Shown piece by piece: positions 7,901 through 15,409 of a DNA stretch of 64,000 nt (position 1 is its first letter; the number at the start of each line of letters is the position of its first letter). The DNA comes from Bacteroidota bacterium (GTDB lineage Bacteria > Bacteroidota > Bacteroidia > Bacteroidales > Prolixibacteraceae). The stretch spans positions 1-64,000 of the forward strand of contig JAHEYT010000042.1 of the NCBI GenBank assembly GCA_023251455.1. Direction: 5' to 3'. The notes below the pieces were generated by a model that was given only the letters and a program-made list of their open reading frames with translations, did no database searches and had not been told where the DNA came from. A program made the position numbers and the translations under genes.

Positions 7901-9070
7901 ACCTGGATACATGGGTTCGCATCCCAAACATGGTCCAATTGGAGTACCGTCATTTCCGGCAGCAGCAACCAAAACAGCTGTGGCATAAGCACTAACTAAG
8001 GTATTCTTTAATGTCAATGATTCGGCGTACGAGCCAAAACTCATATTAATAACCGTTGCACCTTTGCTGGCCGCATAAGTTACCCCTTTTGCAATAGTTG
8101 CCGCATCACCCTTCCCTGAAGACTGGAAAACTTTAATGGGCATTATTTTGGCTTTCCAGTTGACACCTGCTATCCCAATGCCATTGTTTCCAACAGCCGC
8201 AGCAATACCGGCCACATGGGTTCCGTGCGAGTTGTCATCCATTGGGTTGTTGTCGTTGTTGATGTAATCCCAGCCACGGATGTCGTCAATCAGGCCGTTG
8301 CCATCGTCATCAATGCCATTATTGGGTATATCACCTTTATTTTCCCAGATGTTGGCTGCCAAGTCTGGATGTTGCCAGTCCACACCCGTATCGAGGATGG
8401 CTATCACCGAGGTGGCATCGCCAGTGGTGGTATTCCAAACTACATCTATTTTTGTAGCCGGGATTCCCCATTGTGAGTTATACAATGGATCATTGGGAAC
8501 AAGCCCGGTAGCAGCTTTCGAGAGTTCTTCGTTTTTTGGTTGTGCCATGGCTTCGAGCATGGTCATTTCGGGGCCAGCAGGTTTAAAATCACCAATAGTG
8601 AACACGTAATTGGGTTCAGCATATTCCACTTCGGGTAGCGCTTTCAGCTCTTCCATAAACTTAAAGATATCAGCAGGAGCAATTCCGGTCGATTTCAATT
8701 GAGGAACCGTGATCCGGTAAATGTTGTGCAGACTTGGAATTTTCATGTCCCTTCCAGTCGGGTCTTTCAGAATCTGAGCACTTTTTAGTTTCTTCTCAGC
8801 GGGGAAGAGCTTTTCGAGCGAGCTAACTCCGTTAGCTTTCAAAATTAGGTCAATCGAACTGATCCCTGCTGATTTCAAATTCGTTCCACTTGAAATAGTC
8901 ACATCGTCTTTAAACTTGACAAGTACTTCATTGGGTGCAAAGTTCATTTGATCGGAACGTGGATCGCGCGGCCGGTCGCTATTGTTGTCACTAAAATTGG
9001 AAGCTTCATTTTGGGAAAACCCACTGACATAAATGGCAATGAGACAGAAAAACAGGATGTTTTTTCTCAT
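4934..9070 (-). CDS. giant secreted S8 subtilisin with dockerin-like repeats and T9SS sorting domain
   Basis: This is a 1378-residue exported serine protease. A signal peptide (residues 1-19, ending GFSQ) is followed by a propeptide-like segment (about 44-155, opening FAPNEVLVKFKDD) and the S8 catalytic domain. Asp227 lies in VIAILDTGVD, His282 in SHGTHVAG, oxyanion Asn373 in AAGND and Ser458 in YNGTSMAAP; all are intact. Ig-like and parallel beta-helix-like stretches follow, then a fibronectin type III-like domain (about 1040-1120), a dockerin-type pair of Ca2+-binding repeats (GDANGDLNLNALDI and ADINNDKTINVLDI), and a C-terminal type A sorting domain opening LGQNYPNPLNESTTIPF. The last is the T9SS signal, so the protein should cross the outer membrane and be anchored or released. 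It stands alone between the two copies of a hairpin repeat, and the substrate is unknown. Confidence 0.92.
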   Translation of the reverse strand: MRKNILFFCLIAIYVSGFSQNEASNFSDNNSDRPRDPRSDQMNFAPNEVLVKFKDDVTISSGTNLKSAGISSIDLILKANGVSSLEKLFPAEKKLKSAQILKDPTGRDMKIPSLHNIYRITVPQLKSTGIAPADIFKFMEELKALPEVEYAEPNYVFTIGDFKPAGPEMTMLEAMAQPKNEELSKAATGLVPNDPLYNSQWGIPATKIDVVWNTTTGDATSVIAILDTGVDWQHPDLAANIWENKGDIPNNGIDDDGNGLIDDIRGWDYINNDNNPMDDNSHGTHVAGIAAAVGNNGIGIAGVNWKAKIMPIKVFQSSGKGDAATIAKGVTYAASKGATVINMSFGSYAESLTLKNTLVSAYATAVLVAAAGNDGTPIGPCLGCEPMYPGAFSFVLGVEANQQIAGLCDIRACFSNFDQDGPIFSQYANLLNYELKAPGTGILSCVPGGNYREYNGTSMAAPLVAGAVSLYRKQKPNESQELLFGNFINSINQHIDLETALNIVSEPKLDIILYSITDTIDGDRDGRPDIGETIELKVKVRNTWGQANDVKVGIEFGEFEDKSTATILTSEATIGSVSAYGSKENTVSLKIKLATNINDGRDIVFKLKTWYGNLKGEKNQIITMNIENGVELKGVISQNMTLYPDKQYFITENLAIAEGATLIIKPGTIIKIAEKKTLLIAGKMISKGKPDSLIIFTKRDTQNTWKELHVAVTGQIEMNYCQISYAGWDTWSAGFTVDQNNPFDNSVSNIIFINNTGIFSGAFKNIEKCVFQNSIANNATILGLPANSALLNSNIINNNSCGLAASLKKQFFKDNCIFNNYGNSLSTNYQETNLWCQEGGFSVIKLLPNYFGTADKTKVNKTIIDFEEAAWSPLYDVSDISIRPSKINHGIVWKVLVNGKDAQDEFDKLDPLGVSKQKFEVYFNRAMDTKFSPTVSMGVRYPYSQTAIAENGSWSADSTKYTVYGTIGWSTGDGLNTIRVTGAKDMDHFEIPIEDRRFRVIVNAAGSLSAGFEATPGTGKVALKWEKPDLPDLLGYNIYRYTYKDDIVTTDTTLVNPSLITETLFTDFDVKPGTKYFYTYKTVRTNFAESNYSKVVAAIPLTSSKGDANGDLNLNALDISSSVSYLLNNNPQPFIFGAADINNDKTINVLDIVSLANLIYKPIISDPNATEKIMNLYLNDDILYIDAPKAVAAIQFDFSGILSMDEIQKLPALDGFETAYNKVGDTFKFIAYSLTSKSIPVGNYIPLLKIKKGSGLLFSLFSDDGGNQIKTKSIPTGIWNLRDNLDNKTAELGQNYPNPLNESTTIPFKIYEPVDEAIIRIVNSQGQEIEVIQLKKPELGEQLIQWDAGLNKGLFAYMLEIRRGNKHYLSDVKKMIVY

Positions 9071-9321
9071 AGGAATTGGAAATTTTCATAGAATGAAGCA
9101 AGTTACACCTTTTGAAAACGGAAAATTATAACAATTAGAAATATTTTATATTAATTAGAGTCATTCTAAATAATTTATAAGTAAGAATGATAGCTTATAA
9201 GAATGCAATAATTATTCTAACAAATGCATTATATGTAATTTAACCGCCTAGTATTATATTCGTGCTGTCATTGAGGTTATTTGACCAATTAAGACAAAAT
9301 CAATAATTTAATAATATAGGA
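9071..9321. other. AT-rich spacer upstream of the subtilisin gene
   Basis: No open reading frame of note is present. The region is very A/T-rich and should contain the subtilisin promoter on the minus strand, but I found no clean TAnnTTTG element. Confidence 0.4.
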
Positions 9322-9402
9322 CATAGGATTTAAAGAAAACGTAGGAAATCAATAATTCTTAATACGCACAAAAGGCGATTTCCTACAAATCCTATGTTTC
9401 CT
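9322..9402. repeat. hairpin repeat, right copy
   Basis: Two nested stem segments are visible: CATAGGATTT (9322-9331) with AAATCCTATG (9387-9396), and GTAGGAAAT (9341-9349) with ATTTCCTAC (9378-9386). Bases 9378-9402 are identical to 4812-4836. It lies just beyond the 3' end of the integrated element's last gene. Confidence 0.75.
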
Positions 9403-9424
9403 ACAGCCTATAGCTGTATATTCT

Positions 9425-9802
9425 TCAATCCCTTAGATTAGTCTCAATTTTTAATCGACTTAACAATTGAATCTTCTTAAAATATTTTCTCCAATTCAAT
9501 TCATTCTTTATGGGATTTGTGAGGTCATTATAGAACCATATTTTATTTATATTTCCCTGACCATCGTATTCCACACTTGTTGAATGGTCTATCAGTTGCT
9601 TTAGAACTGTTTCAGTAAAATTTATGTACTTTTTTCTAATAGGGATACCTAAGTAAGAATCTTCGTCATTTATATTTTGGTATGAATCAATACTATTGAA
9701 CCCATTTGGAAGATACATACGATTAAACACTGCCCATTCATTCTTACTATTTTTGACCATGCCATACGGCAAATTAATTTTAAAAAAATCAGTTGAGATC
9801 AT
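9425..9802 (-). CDS. protein of unknown function in the integrated element
   Basis: This 125-residue soluble protein has no recognised domain. It is rich in Asn, Tyr, Phe and Lys with short beta-strand-like segments (INLPYGMVKNSKNEWAVFNR; GNINKIWFYND) and a basic helical end. It follows the primase-like gene by 18 bases on the same strand and is likely the last cistron of the element's replication operon. It ends close to the right hairpin repeat. Confidence 0.55.
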   Translation of the reverse strand: MISTDFFKINLPYGMVKNSKNEWAVFNRMYLPNGFNSIDSYQNINDEDSYLGIPIRKKYINFTETVLKQLIDHSTSVEYDGQGNINKIWFYNDLTNPIKNELNWRKYFKKIQLLSRLKIETNLRD

Positions 9803-9820
9803 ATCTATAAATTTTAAAAG

Positions 9821-12214
9821 TTAGTTACTTATGTTTTGTGATTTTGTATAGCGATTGTGCTCATGCCCAAGAAGTTTTGGCACGAATTGACTAATGTATT
9901 TTTCGGCAGTCTTGAAGTGTAACCCAAGTTCTTCAGCTACTTTAAGGTAGCCCTGACGATCAAATTGCTGCGGTAATTTTTCAAAGAATCTAAGTTTAAC
10001 TCCCTTTAGACGGTTATTGGGCAGGTTTTGAAAAACGGCAATCGCGTGCTTTTCAAGTGTCAATGCAATACTCATTGCATTTTGAAAATCAAGATCACTG
10101 CAAATTATGGGATTTGGAAGTTTTTCTTCAATATTAATTCTAAGTGCTGTAAAAATCATTGCTATGCGAAATGTAATTACTCCCAAACGTTTAATGTTTG
10201 CACTGAAATCATTACCAAGTAGCAATTTATTTCTGTTAAGTATTTCGTTGAAATTCCGAGTAAATTCCTCAGCTTTTTGAGTTGAGAGTTTAATCTGAAT
10301 TGGCAAATCACTCTGATCAAGTATTTTAAATAATTCATAAATGATCGTAGCCTTTTTCGTAAAAAAATCTGAATAATTTACCTGACCATGGGAAACAAAC
10401 GGATTTTTGAAATCACTGTAATCTTCGAATGCATAGTATAGAAATCGGCTGAATAATCCGTTCTCAACATCAGGCATCATATTATGCACCTGGCGTGGAG
10501 TGCCCGACAATACAATTGCAATATGAGGATCTTTGATTTCAGTATACTCATTATCTTTTCTTCGAAACATGCTTGTACTTTCATGGTGAAAAGCTTTTCG
10601 TAAGATATCACTGAAATTGCCCCATTCTTGCTTGAAAGTCTCGGCCAGTGTGTCGGCTTCGGTTTCAAATAGTACTGCTTTAAAATTGTTGGCAGACAAT
10701 GCCTGGATAAATGCAGACGAACTACTATTAGCCGGAATGTAGAACATCTTTCTCTTTGGCTCTATAGGTTTTGAACTTTCAATTTTTACTTTACATGAGA
10801 GATAACTGTTAGTATCTCTCATGAATTCATATCTTTCTTGTTCTTTTTGCCATTGCTCATTAAGGTTATCATGAATAGCTTGTCCAAAATACCTAGCCCA
10901 CTTCATTTTACCCTTTCCTGAACCCGCAGGTGCAGTTATAAAAACGTAAAGATGGGGCGAGTATGGTTCGTCGAAATATATGCCTTCTATATTTGGTAAG
11001 CATCCACTTAGAACTGCAATTGAAGCAATTAGAAAAACATCCTTTTCAATTCCGGGTTGAAATAGTTTACAACTCTCAAGCAGAATTTCTGGAAGATTGG
11101 CGTAGATTTCATTAGGGAGAGTTGGAGTGTTAAAAATGCTAGACAGATTCTCTTCGTTTTCAGACATTGAATCACTGATGATGTATTGAGCGAAATCTTC
11201 CGATGCAGAGCTCCTTTCATGTTCAATAATTAGTCCAACCTCTTTTGCAATTTGGAATAAGGTTCGAATTGTAATGCCTTTGCCCTCAGAGCGCAAACAA
11301 TTGTTATATTGCTCATTACAGCTATTAATTGAATATTGTGGATAATATTGACTTATGCGATGAAAATATTCACGACCTTCCTCTGCAAATTCCGAGGCTA
11401 GCCCGAATCCAATATTAACCCAATTCTTATAATTAGAGGTAATGTCAATATTGTCTTCTTCGATCTTTTGAATGAGTATATTAAGATCTTCTTTATTGAA
11501 TCCAGAACCTTTAGCTGCTCCCATTTCTTGTTTTTGCACGGGAGTTTTAGTATTTCGTATTTCATTTTTTGAATAGGTCCAAAGTTTCAAAATGAATTTT
11601 TCCCTTTTAATAATACGAGAAGTTTTGTTGCTAGACTTCACCTCTGGATCATATGAAAGAAAACATGCCCTTGCTACATCTGCTCCAGAGCGATCGATCT
11701 CAATGTTGTATGTAGTTTTAACGTATTTCACCATGCCGGCAAACCACTGTGAATGGCTTCCCTCCTCTAAGTTAATCTTGATCACCCATTTCAATCCGTT
11801 GCCTGAAGGAGAGGTAAAAATCAATTCAGAATTGAAATATTTATCTTTTAACAACGCTTTCTTTAATGAATTTACATCTGGTACTTTATCAAAATCGAGC
11901 ACAAGAAGTTGAGAATGTTTAATTAATCCTTTTTCATTTCGCTTTGTAAAAACCCCGGAAAATGTAACAAAATCGAATTTATTTGATTTAAATTTTCGAT
12001 TTTCCAAAGGATCAGAAATGGCTCTTAATCTTTCAGTACTTTCTTTGTATTGAATGCCTTTAATCAACTCGAAGATTTCCTCCAGCGATACTGCTTTATT
12101 AGGCGAAATATTGGTGATCGGGTTTTTAAAAAGACTGAATTTAGCTGTAGGCCATGTGGTTTGTTTAGCAGAGCCATTAATAACTGTTTCCGATGGATCA
12201 AATTGTGTATTCAT
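9821..12214 (-). CDS. primase/ATPase-like replication protein (BT4734-like N-terminus, PriCT-2, DUF3987)
   Basis: This 797-residue multidomain protein is typical of Bacteroidota integrative elements. Residues 75-200 resemble the BT4734/VirE-type N-terminal domain, with LLVLDFDKV (Asp107 and Asp109) and TSPSGNGLKWV as in archaeo-eukaryotic primase-like folds. Residues 240-325 look like a PriCT-2 domain (NYKNWVNIGFGLASEF). From about 370 a DUF3987 helicase-like ATPase follows, with Walker A APAGSGKGKM at 428-437. It probably primes or unwinds element DNA during excision and replication. Its start overlaps the stop of the HTH gene (TAATG), so the two are translationally coupled. Domain names are recalled from family knowledge. 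Confidence 0.8.
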   Translation of the reverse strand: MNTQFDPSETVINGSAKQTTWPTAKFSLFKNPITNISPNKAVSLEEIFELIKGIQYKESTERLRAISDPLENRKFKSNKFDFVTFSGVFTKRNEKGLIKHSQLLVLDFDKVPDVNSLKKALLKDKYFNSELIFTSPSGNGLKWVIKINLEEGSHSQWFAGMVKYVKTTYNIEIDRSGADVARACFLSYDPEVKSSNKTSRIIKREKFILKLWTYSKNEIRNTKTPVQKQEMGAAKGSGFNKEDLNILIQKIEEDNIDITSNYKNWVNIGFGLASEFAEEGREYFHRISQYYPQYSINSCNEQYNNCLRSEGKGITIRTLFQIAKEVGLIIEHERSSASEDFAQYIISDSMSENEENLSSIFNTPTLPNEIYANLPEILLESCKLFQPGIEKDVFLIASIAVLSGCLPNIEGIYFDEPYSPHLYVFITAPAGSGKGKMKWARYFGQAIHDNLNEQWQKEQERYEFMRDTNSYLSCKVKIESSKPIEPKRKMFYIPANSSSSAFIQALSANNFKAVLFETEADTLAETFKQEWGNFSDILRKAFHHESTSMFRRKDNEYTEIKDPHIAIVLSGTPRQVHNMMPDVENGLFSRFLYYAFEDYSDFKNPFVSHGQVNYSDFFTKKATIIYELFKILDQSDLPIQIKLSTQKAEEFTRNFNEILNRNKLLLGNDFSANIKRLGVITFRIAMIFTALRINIEEKLPNPIICSDLDFQNAMSIALTLEKHAIAVFQNLPNNRLKGVKLRFFEKLPQQFDRQGYLKVAEELGLHFKTAEKYISQFVPKLLGHEHNRYTKSQNISN

Positions 12215-12516
12215 TATTTCCGCCCTCCATTCATTAATGCTTTAACTTCACTCATCTTATACCGACGGCCACCGCCAAACTCAATGGTTTTAAGGTATCC
12301 CTTCTTGTTCCAGCGCCAAAGAGTCGTGGAATCAACATTTAGCATTTCACTAACTTGCCTAACGGTCGGATAGCTTTCTGCCTTTTCTGATAGCACAATC
12401 TCTTCAAGCTCTTTTTTTGTTGATTGGACCACGAATTTGTGCCATTCTCTTAAATCATCAATGCGGATAGAAACGGTAACATTTGTACCTGTTTCTAAAA
12501 TTTCAGATATTTTCAT
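12214..12516 (-). CDS. helix-turn-helix DNA-binding protein (excisionase-like)
   Basis: This is a 100-residue protein from the ATG at 12516. An in-frame ATG at 12579 would begin within a few bases of the only weak promoter candidate, so the shorter form is preferred. The C-terminal half carries a MerR/excisionase-type winged helix (HTH_17): YPTVRQVSEMLNVDSTTLWR, then WNKKGYLKTIEFGGGRRYK, with the recognition helix followed by the usual wing. Such proteins direct excision or control the replication gene of integrative elements. It is coupled by TAATG overlap to the primase-like gene. Repeats that could be its binding sites lie at 12642-12730, and a 10-bp palindrome (ACTCGCGAGT) at 12551-12560. 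Confidence 0.75.
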   Translation of the reverse strand: MKISEILETGTNVTVSIRIDDLREWHKFVVQSTKKELEEIVLSEKAESYPTVRQVSEMLNVDSTTLWRWNKKGYLKTIEFGGGRRYKMSEVKALMNGGRK

Positions 12517-12641
12517 TGTATTAGAATTAAAAAATTGCCTGTCCCCAGATACTCGCGAGTTTATCAGGATCTTCTGCATGGCAAATATTTTAAATCTATT
12601 TCAATTAATTGCTTGATTATATGATTATTAATCCGACTTTA

Positions 12642-12730
12642 TAGGGTCGAGAAATAAATTTTAGGGTCGAGAAATAAATGAAAAGCCCCCACTATATTGA
12701 TAAAGCGGGGGCCTAAAATAGGTCGAGAAA
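12642..12730. repeat. iteron-like direct repeats upstream of the HTH/primase operon
   Basis: TAGGGTCGAGAAATAAAT occurs exactly twice (12642-12659 and 12662-12679) with a 20-bp period, so both copies lie on the same face of the helix. A shorter third copy, TAGGTCGAGAAA, is at 12719-12730 beyond a terminator hairpin. They lie directly upstream of the HTH and primase genes. Confidence 0.75.
12685..12712 (-). terminator. terminator after the 283-residue gene
   Basis: GCCCCC (12685-12690) and GGGGGC (12707-12712) pair around a 16-base loop. On the minus strand the stem is followed by TTTT. It ends the integrase-unknown protein transcript before the HTH operon and sits between the second and third direct repeats. 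Confidence 0.75.
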
Positions 12731-12735
12731 GTTTT

Positions 12736-13587
12736 TTAAAATTGTAGGATTATATTTAACGTATCATTCTTGTATTCAGCTTTTGATTTATCATTTGAGT
12801 TTAATTCTTTGCTATTTGGAAAACTAATGCATTGATTTATCGTTATAAAATTGAATTTTTTATCTCCGAATACAACTCTCTTTATAAATTCATGGGCGAA
12901 TGGCCTTGATCCTTTCCAAATTAACTTCTTTAATGTTTTCTTTATTGGTTGCCCGGTGAACAGATATAAAAAATCAGCATCCGAAATACTCTCAATAATT
13001 TTCTTGTCAACAAGCCTTTTTTTGATCACGATTAACTGTTCATTTTCAAATTCAGTTACGATGAGGGTTTTTGGTATCGAACTTAAATCAGGATGAGATT
13101 CTTTGATCCAATCAGTGTAATATTTTGCAGCTTTTTTTAATTGTCCTATCAACAGTATTTCACATTCCTTTGTTTCTTTAAACAGCAATATTGAATCATT
13201 ATAATGTTTTTTTTCATTTTCAAAGTGTTGCAGTATTAATTCAAAATGAGTTCTTTTTTCAATTTCAAATAGTTTTCTATTTTCTTCAACTTTTAGGAAA
13301 TTCAAGCAATGTTCAAAGTAGATTATGAAAATATTCGGTAAATCTTTTTCTTCATTTTTTTCAAGTTTAATTCGCAATGATGGGAATGGCGTCCCATATT
13401 GAGGTATGGATAAAAATGCTGATATTCCTTTTGCTATTACTTGAGCTTCACTTCTATTTGTCACATATTGTATGGGCTTTTCAGGTAATCTTTGAGTATA
13501 TCGTCGAGTAAGTTCAGCAATCCCACAATATTGAAATTTTTCAATATCAAAATGATCTTCAAATCCCTTCCATTCTTTTATCTCCAT
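12736..13587 (-). CDS. protein of unknown function coupled to the integrase
   Basis: This 283-residue, probably cytoplasmic protein has no signal peptide or membrane segment. The middle (about residues 90-160) is lysine/glutamate-rich and helical. The C-terminal third contains SDADFLYLFTGQPI and KKLIWKGSRPFAHEFIKRVV, a pattern seen next to integrases in Bacteroidota elements and possibly involved in DNA contacts. The start codon overlaps the integrase stop (TAATG), so the proteins are made together, and a strong terminator follows. No function is assigned. Confidence 0.6.
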   Translation of the reverse strand: MEIKEWKGFEDHFDIEKFQYCGIAELTRRYTQRLPEKPIQYVTNRSEAQVIAKGISAFLSIPQYGTPFPSLRIKLEKNEEKDLPNIFIIYFEHCLNFLKVEENRKLFEIEKRTHFELILQHFENEKKHYNDSILLFKETKECEILLIGQLKKAAKYYTDWIKESHPDLSSIPKTLIVTEFENEQLIVIKKRLVDKKIIESISDADFLYLFTGQPIKKTLKKLIWKGSRPFAHEFIKRVVFGDKKFNFITINQCISFPNSKELNSNDKSKAEYKNDTLNIILQF

Positions 13588-14906
13588 TATTCCAAAAGTT
13601 TAACTAGATCTTGTTTCATTTCTTCGTCAATTTCCCTGTATCTGGCAAATGCCCGGCTTCCTTCTTTGTGACCAGATAAGGCACCCACTAAATTAGGGTC
13701 TTTCACTTTCTTATACAAATTACCTACAAAAGTTCTCCGAGCTAAATGGCTACTGGCAATCTCATTTAATGGCCGCTTTTCTTCGTCTCCGGTGGTGGGA
13801 TTGATAACCGTTACCATTCTTGTCAGTTCAGCGGCGGCAAACATATCTTTGATCGCATAGTTGTAGTTCTGTTCTGCAATGAACGGCAAAAGGGCATCAC
13901 CTTCATGTTCAGAGTATTTATTTATAATTTCTTTTGCGGTAATACTCAATGGCACACGAACAGTTACAGGACGACCTTCTTTTGTTTTCCGTGGTACATA
14001 TTCAATAGCATTATTGATTACGCTACTTTTCTTCATCCTAAGTAAGTCACCAACACGGCATCCAATTAGGCAATGAAAAACGAAAATATCTCTTTGAATT
14101 GCTAATTGTGGCTTATCTGATAGGTCTTTTTGAAACAGAGCATTACGTTCATCAATAGAGATATAATAAGGAGTTCCATAGACATCTTGTTCGATGTTGA
14201 ACTTTGGAATTGATTGAATAGTAGTCTGCTTTTCTTCAATAGCCCAACGAATAACAGTCCTCAAATATCGAAATATTTTATTTGTCCTGTTGCGACCTCT
14301 TTGTTTTGGTGGCCTACTATCAGGAATAGCAATATAAATATCCGGGTGCTTTTCAAATAGCGTATGTTCTATGTGAATGAATGATTCAATATCTCTTAAA
14401 AGTTCGGCATCTATACTTTCAAATGTAAAGATGAATGTTGGAATAGTCTTTTGAGTATACAATTCGTAACGCTGCAAAATTCGCTTTACTGATTTGTAAT
14501 GTTGTTTCATTCGCTCAGTACCTCTGTATGCAGCAATAAAAAAATCATAAACGTTAAAGAATGATTTCGGCTTATTTTCCTCCGGTTGAACGTATTTATC
14601 GGGATGAATTGATTGATCAATTTTCAAATCAAGTTGCTCTGATGTAATTCCGGAAGTAGTGTCATAAAGTTTCCGGATAAGCTTTTTGCGGTCAGCTACG
14701 TCGTTATCAAACTTTGTACGCTCATCACTTGGGAAAACTACTTTCGCTTTAATGATTTCGTTTTTTTTATCAAAGTGATCCGGGTTAACCTCAATTTCAG
14801 ATTTGTGAAAAAGCTGAACATTCCGACCATCACTTAATCGGAAACGAACCTTTACTTTTTCTGTTTTTTTTGCTGATGTTCTGATGAACGCTTTTACTGA
14901 AGCCAT
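13587..14906 (-). CDS. tyrosine recombinase (integrase) of the integrated element
   Basis: This is a 439-residue site-specific recombinase from the ATG at 14906. A longer frame to 14978 is rejected because it would translate through the promoter and operator repeats. The N-terminal arm-type region (KVRFRLSDGRNVQLFHKSEI) and SAM-like core-binding domain (about residues 95-215) precede the catalytic domain. Active-site residues are visible: Arg in LIGCRVGDLLRMKKS, the H-x-x-R box in SSHLARRTFVGNLYK, His in GALSGHKEGSRAFARY, whose final Tyr is the nucleophile. It catalyses insertion and excision at an attachment site, expected just beyond the gene's 5' end near 15.1 kb. Confidence 0.9.
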   Translation of the reverse strand: MASVKAFIRTSAKKTEKVKVRFRLSDGRNVQLFHKSEIEVNPDHFDKKNEIIKAKVVFPSDERTKFDNDVADRKKLIRKLYDTTSGITSEQLDLKIDQSIHPDKYVQPEENKPKSFFNVYDFFIAAYRGTERMKQHYKSVKRILQRYELYTQKTIPTFIFTFESIDAELLRDIESFIHIEHTLFEKHPDIYIAIPDSRPPKQRGRNRTNKIFRYLRTVIRWAIEEKQTTIQSIPKFNIEQDVYGTPYYISIDERNALFQKDLSDKPQLAIQRDIFVFHCLIGCRVGDLLRMKKSSVINNAIEYVPRKTKEGRPVTVRVPLSITAKEIINKYSEHEGDALLPFIAEQNYNYAIKDMFAAAELTRMVTVINPTTGDEEKRPLNEIASSHLARRTFVGNLYKKVKDPNLVGALSGHKEGSRAFARYREIDEEMKQDLVKLLE

Positions 14907-14927
14907 AATATTCAAATTAGTGAATTC

Positions 14928-14968
14928 GTTGTGCAAACCGTTGTGCAAATATATTAATTTTGCACAAC
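14928..14968. promoter_or_regulatory. three copies of GTTGTGCAAA at the integrase promoter
   Basis: GTTGTGCAAA occurs at 14928-14937 and 14940-14949 and, inverted, at 14959-14968. The minus-strand promoter element TATATTTG (TAnnTTTG type, 14953 down to 14946) overlaps the second copy. The arrangement fits a repressor operator or recombinase arm-type sites. Confidence 0.65.
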
Positions 14969-15101
14969 ATACTAGCAATTCATTGAAATATTATGCGATT
15001 TTATGCAATACACATTTTAATGTAAATAATTGATTATCTTTGCATATACTGTGTTAATGGCTGATTTAATAGTGTTTGAAGAAAATTAATTATTGCAATT
15101 C

Positions 15102-15121
15102 TCGAATCCAGTACAGCCCAC
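15102..15121. other. possible attachment-site remnant resembling a tRNA 3' end
   Basis: TCGAATCCAGTACAGCCCAC matches the layout of a T-loop half, T-stem and acceptor 3' strand of a tRNA whose 5' end would read GGGCTGT. The bases before it do not continue a tRNA. This is what an integrase leaves when it inserts into a tRNA gene, and it lies about 120 bases beyond the operator repeats. No second copy was found by eye in the window. Confidence 0.3.
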
Positions 15122-15144
15122 TTTTGGGGCATCCAAATCGAATC

Positions 15145-15177
15145 AAAATCCATTAAATCGTTGATTTAATGGATTTT
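15145..15177. terminator. perfect 15-bp hairpin right of the element
   Basis: AAAATCCATTAAATC and its exact complement GATTTAATGGATTTT are separated by GTT, with T-rich DNA after the right arm. If the preceding site is a tRNA end, this would be that tRNA's terminator carried with the attachment site. I see no gene in 15178-15409. Confidence 0.55.
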
Positions 15178-15409
15178 GTATTTTTATCTCATACCAAAAT
15201 AATCCAATTCATATCAAGTAATTCGTGAGCTATTCCGTGAGTAGATTTTTTGTATTACGTTTGCTCACTTCGACCTCCGTAATAGTCTGTAATTCATTTA
15301 TTTATGAGTTTGAAACTATCAATTTTTATTGAATAAAATTGGCTCGTTTTGATACGATTGTTCTTCTGCTTGGAGGGGGCAAATCAAATCAAATGAGTTG
15401 AAATGAAAA

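Noticed and set aside
12050..12373. 107-codon plus-strand ORF across the HTH/primase junction
   Set aside because: It is antisense to coupled genes with clear domains and has no promoter.
12642..12730. CRISPR array
   Set aside because: There are only two or three short repeats with no spacers of regular length and no cas genes.
14907..14978. Extended N-terminus of the integrase from 14978
   Set aside because: It would be translated across the TATATTTG promoter box and the GTTGTGCAAA repeats, and the added residues do not look like a recombinase.
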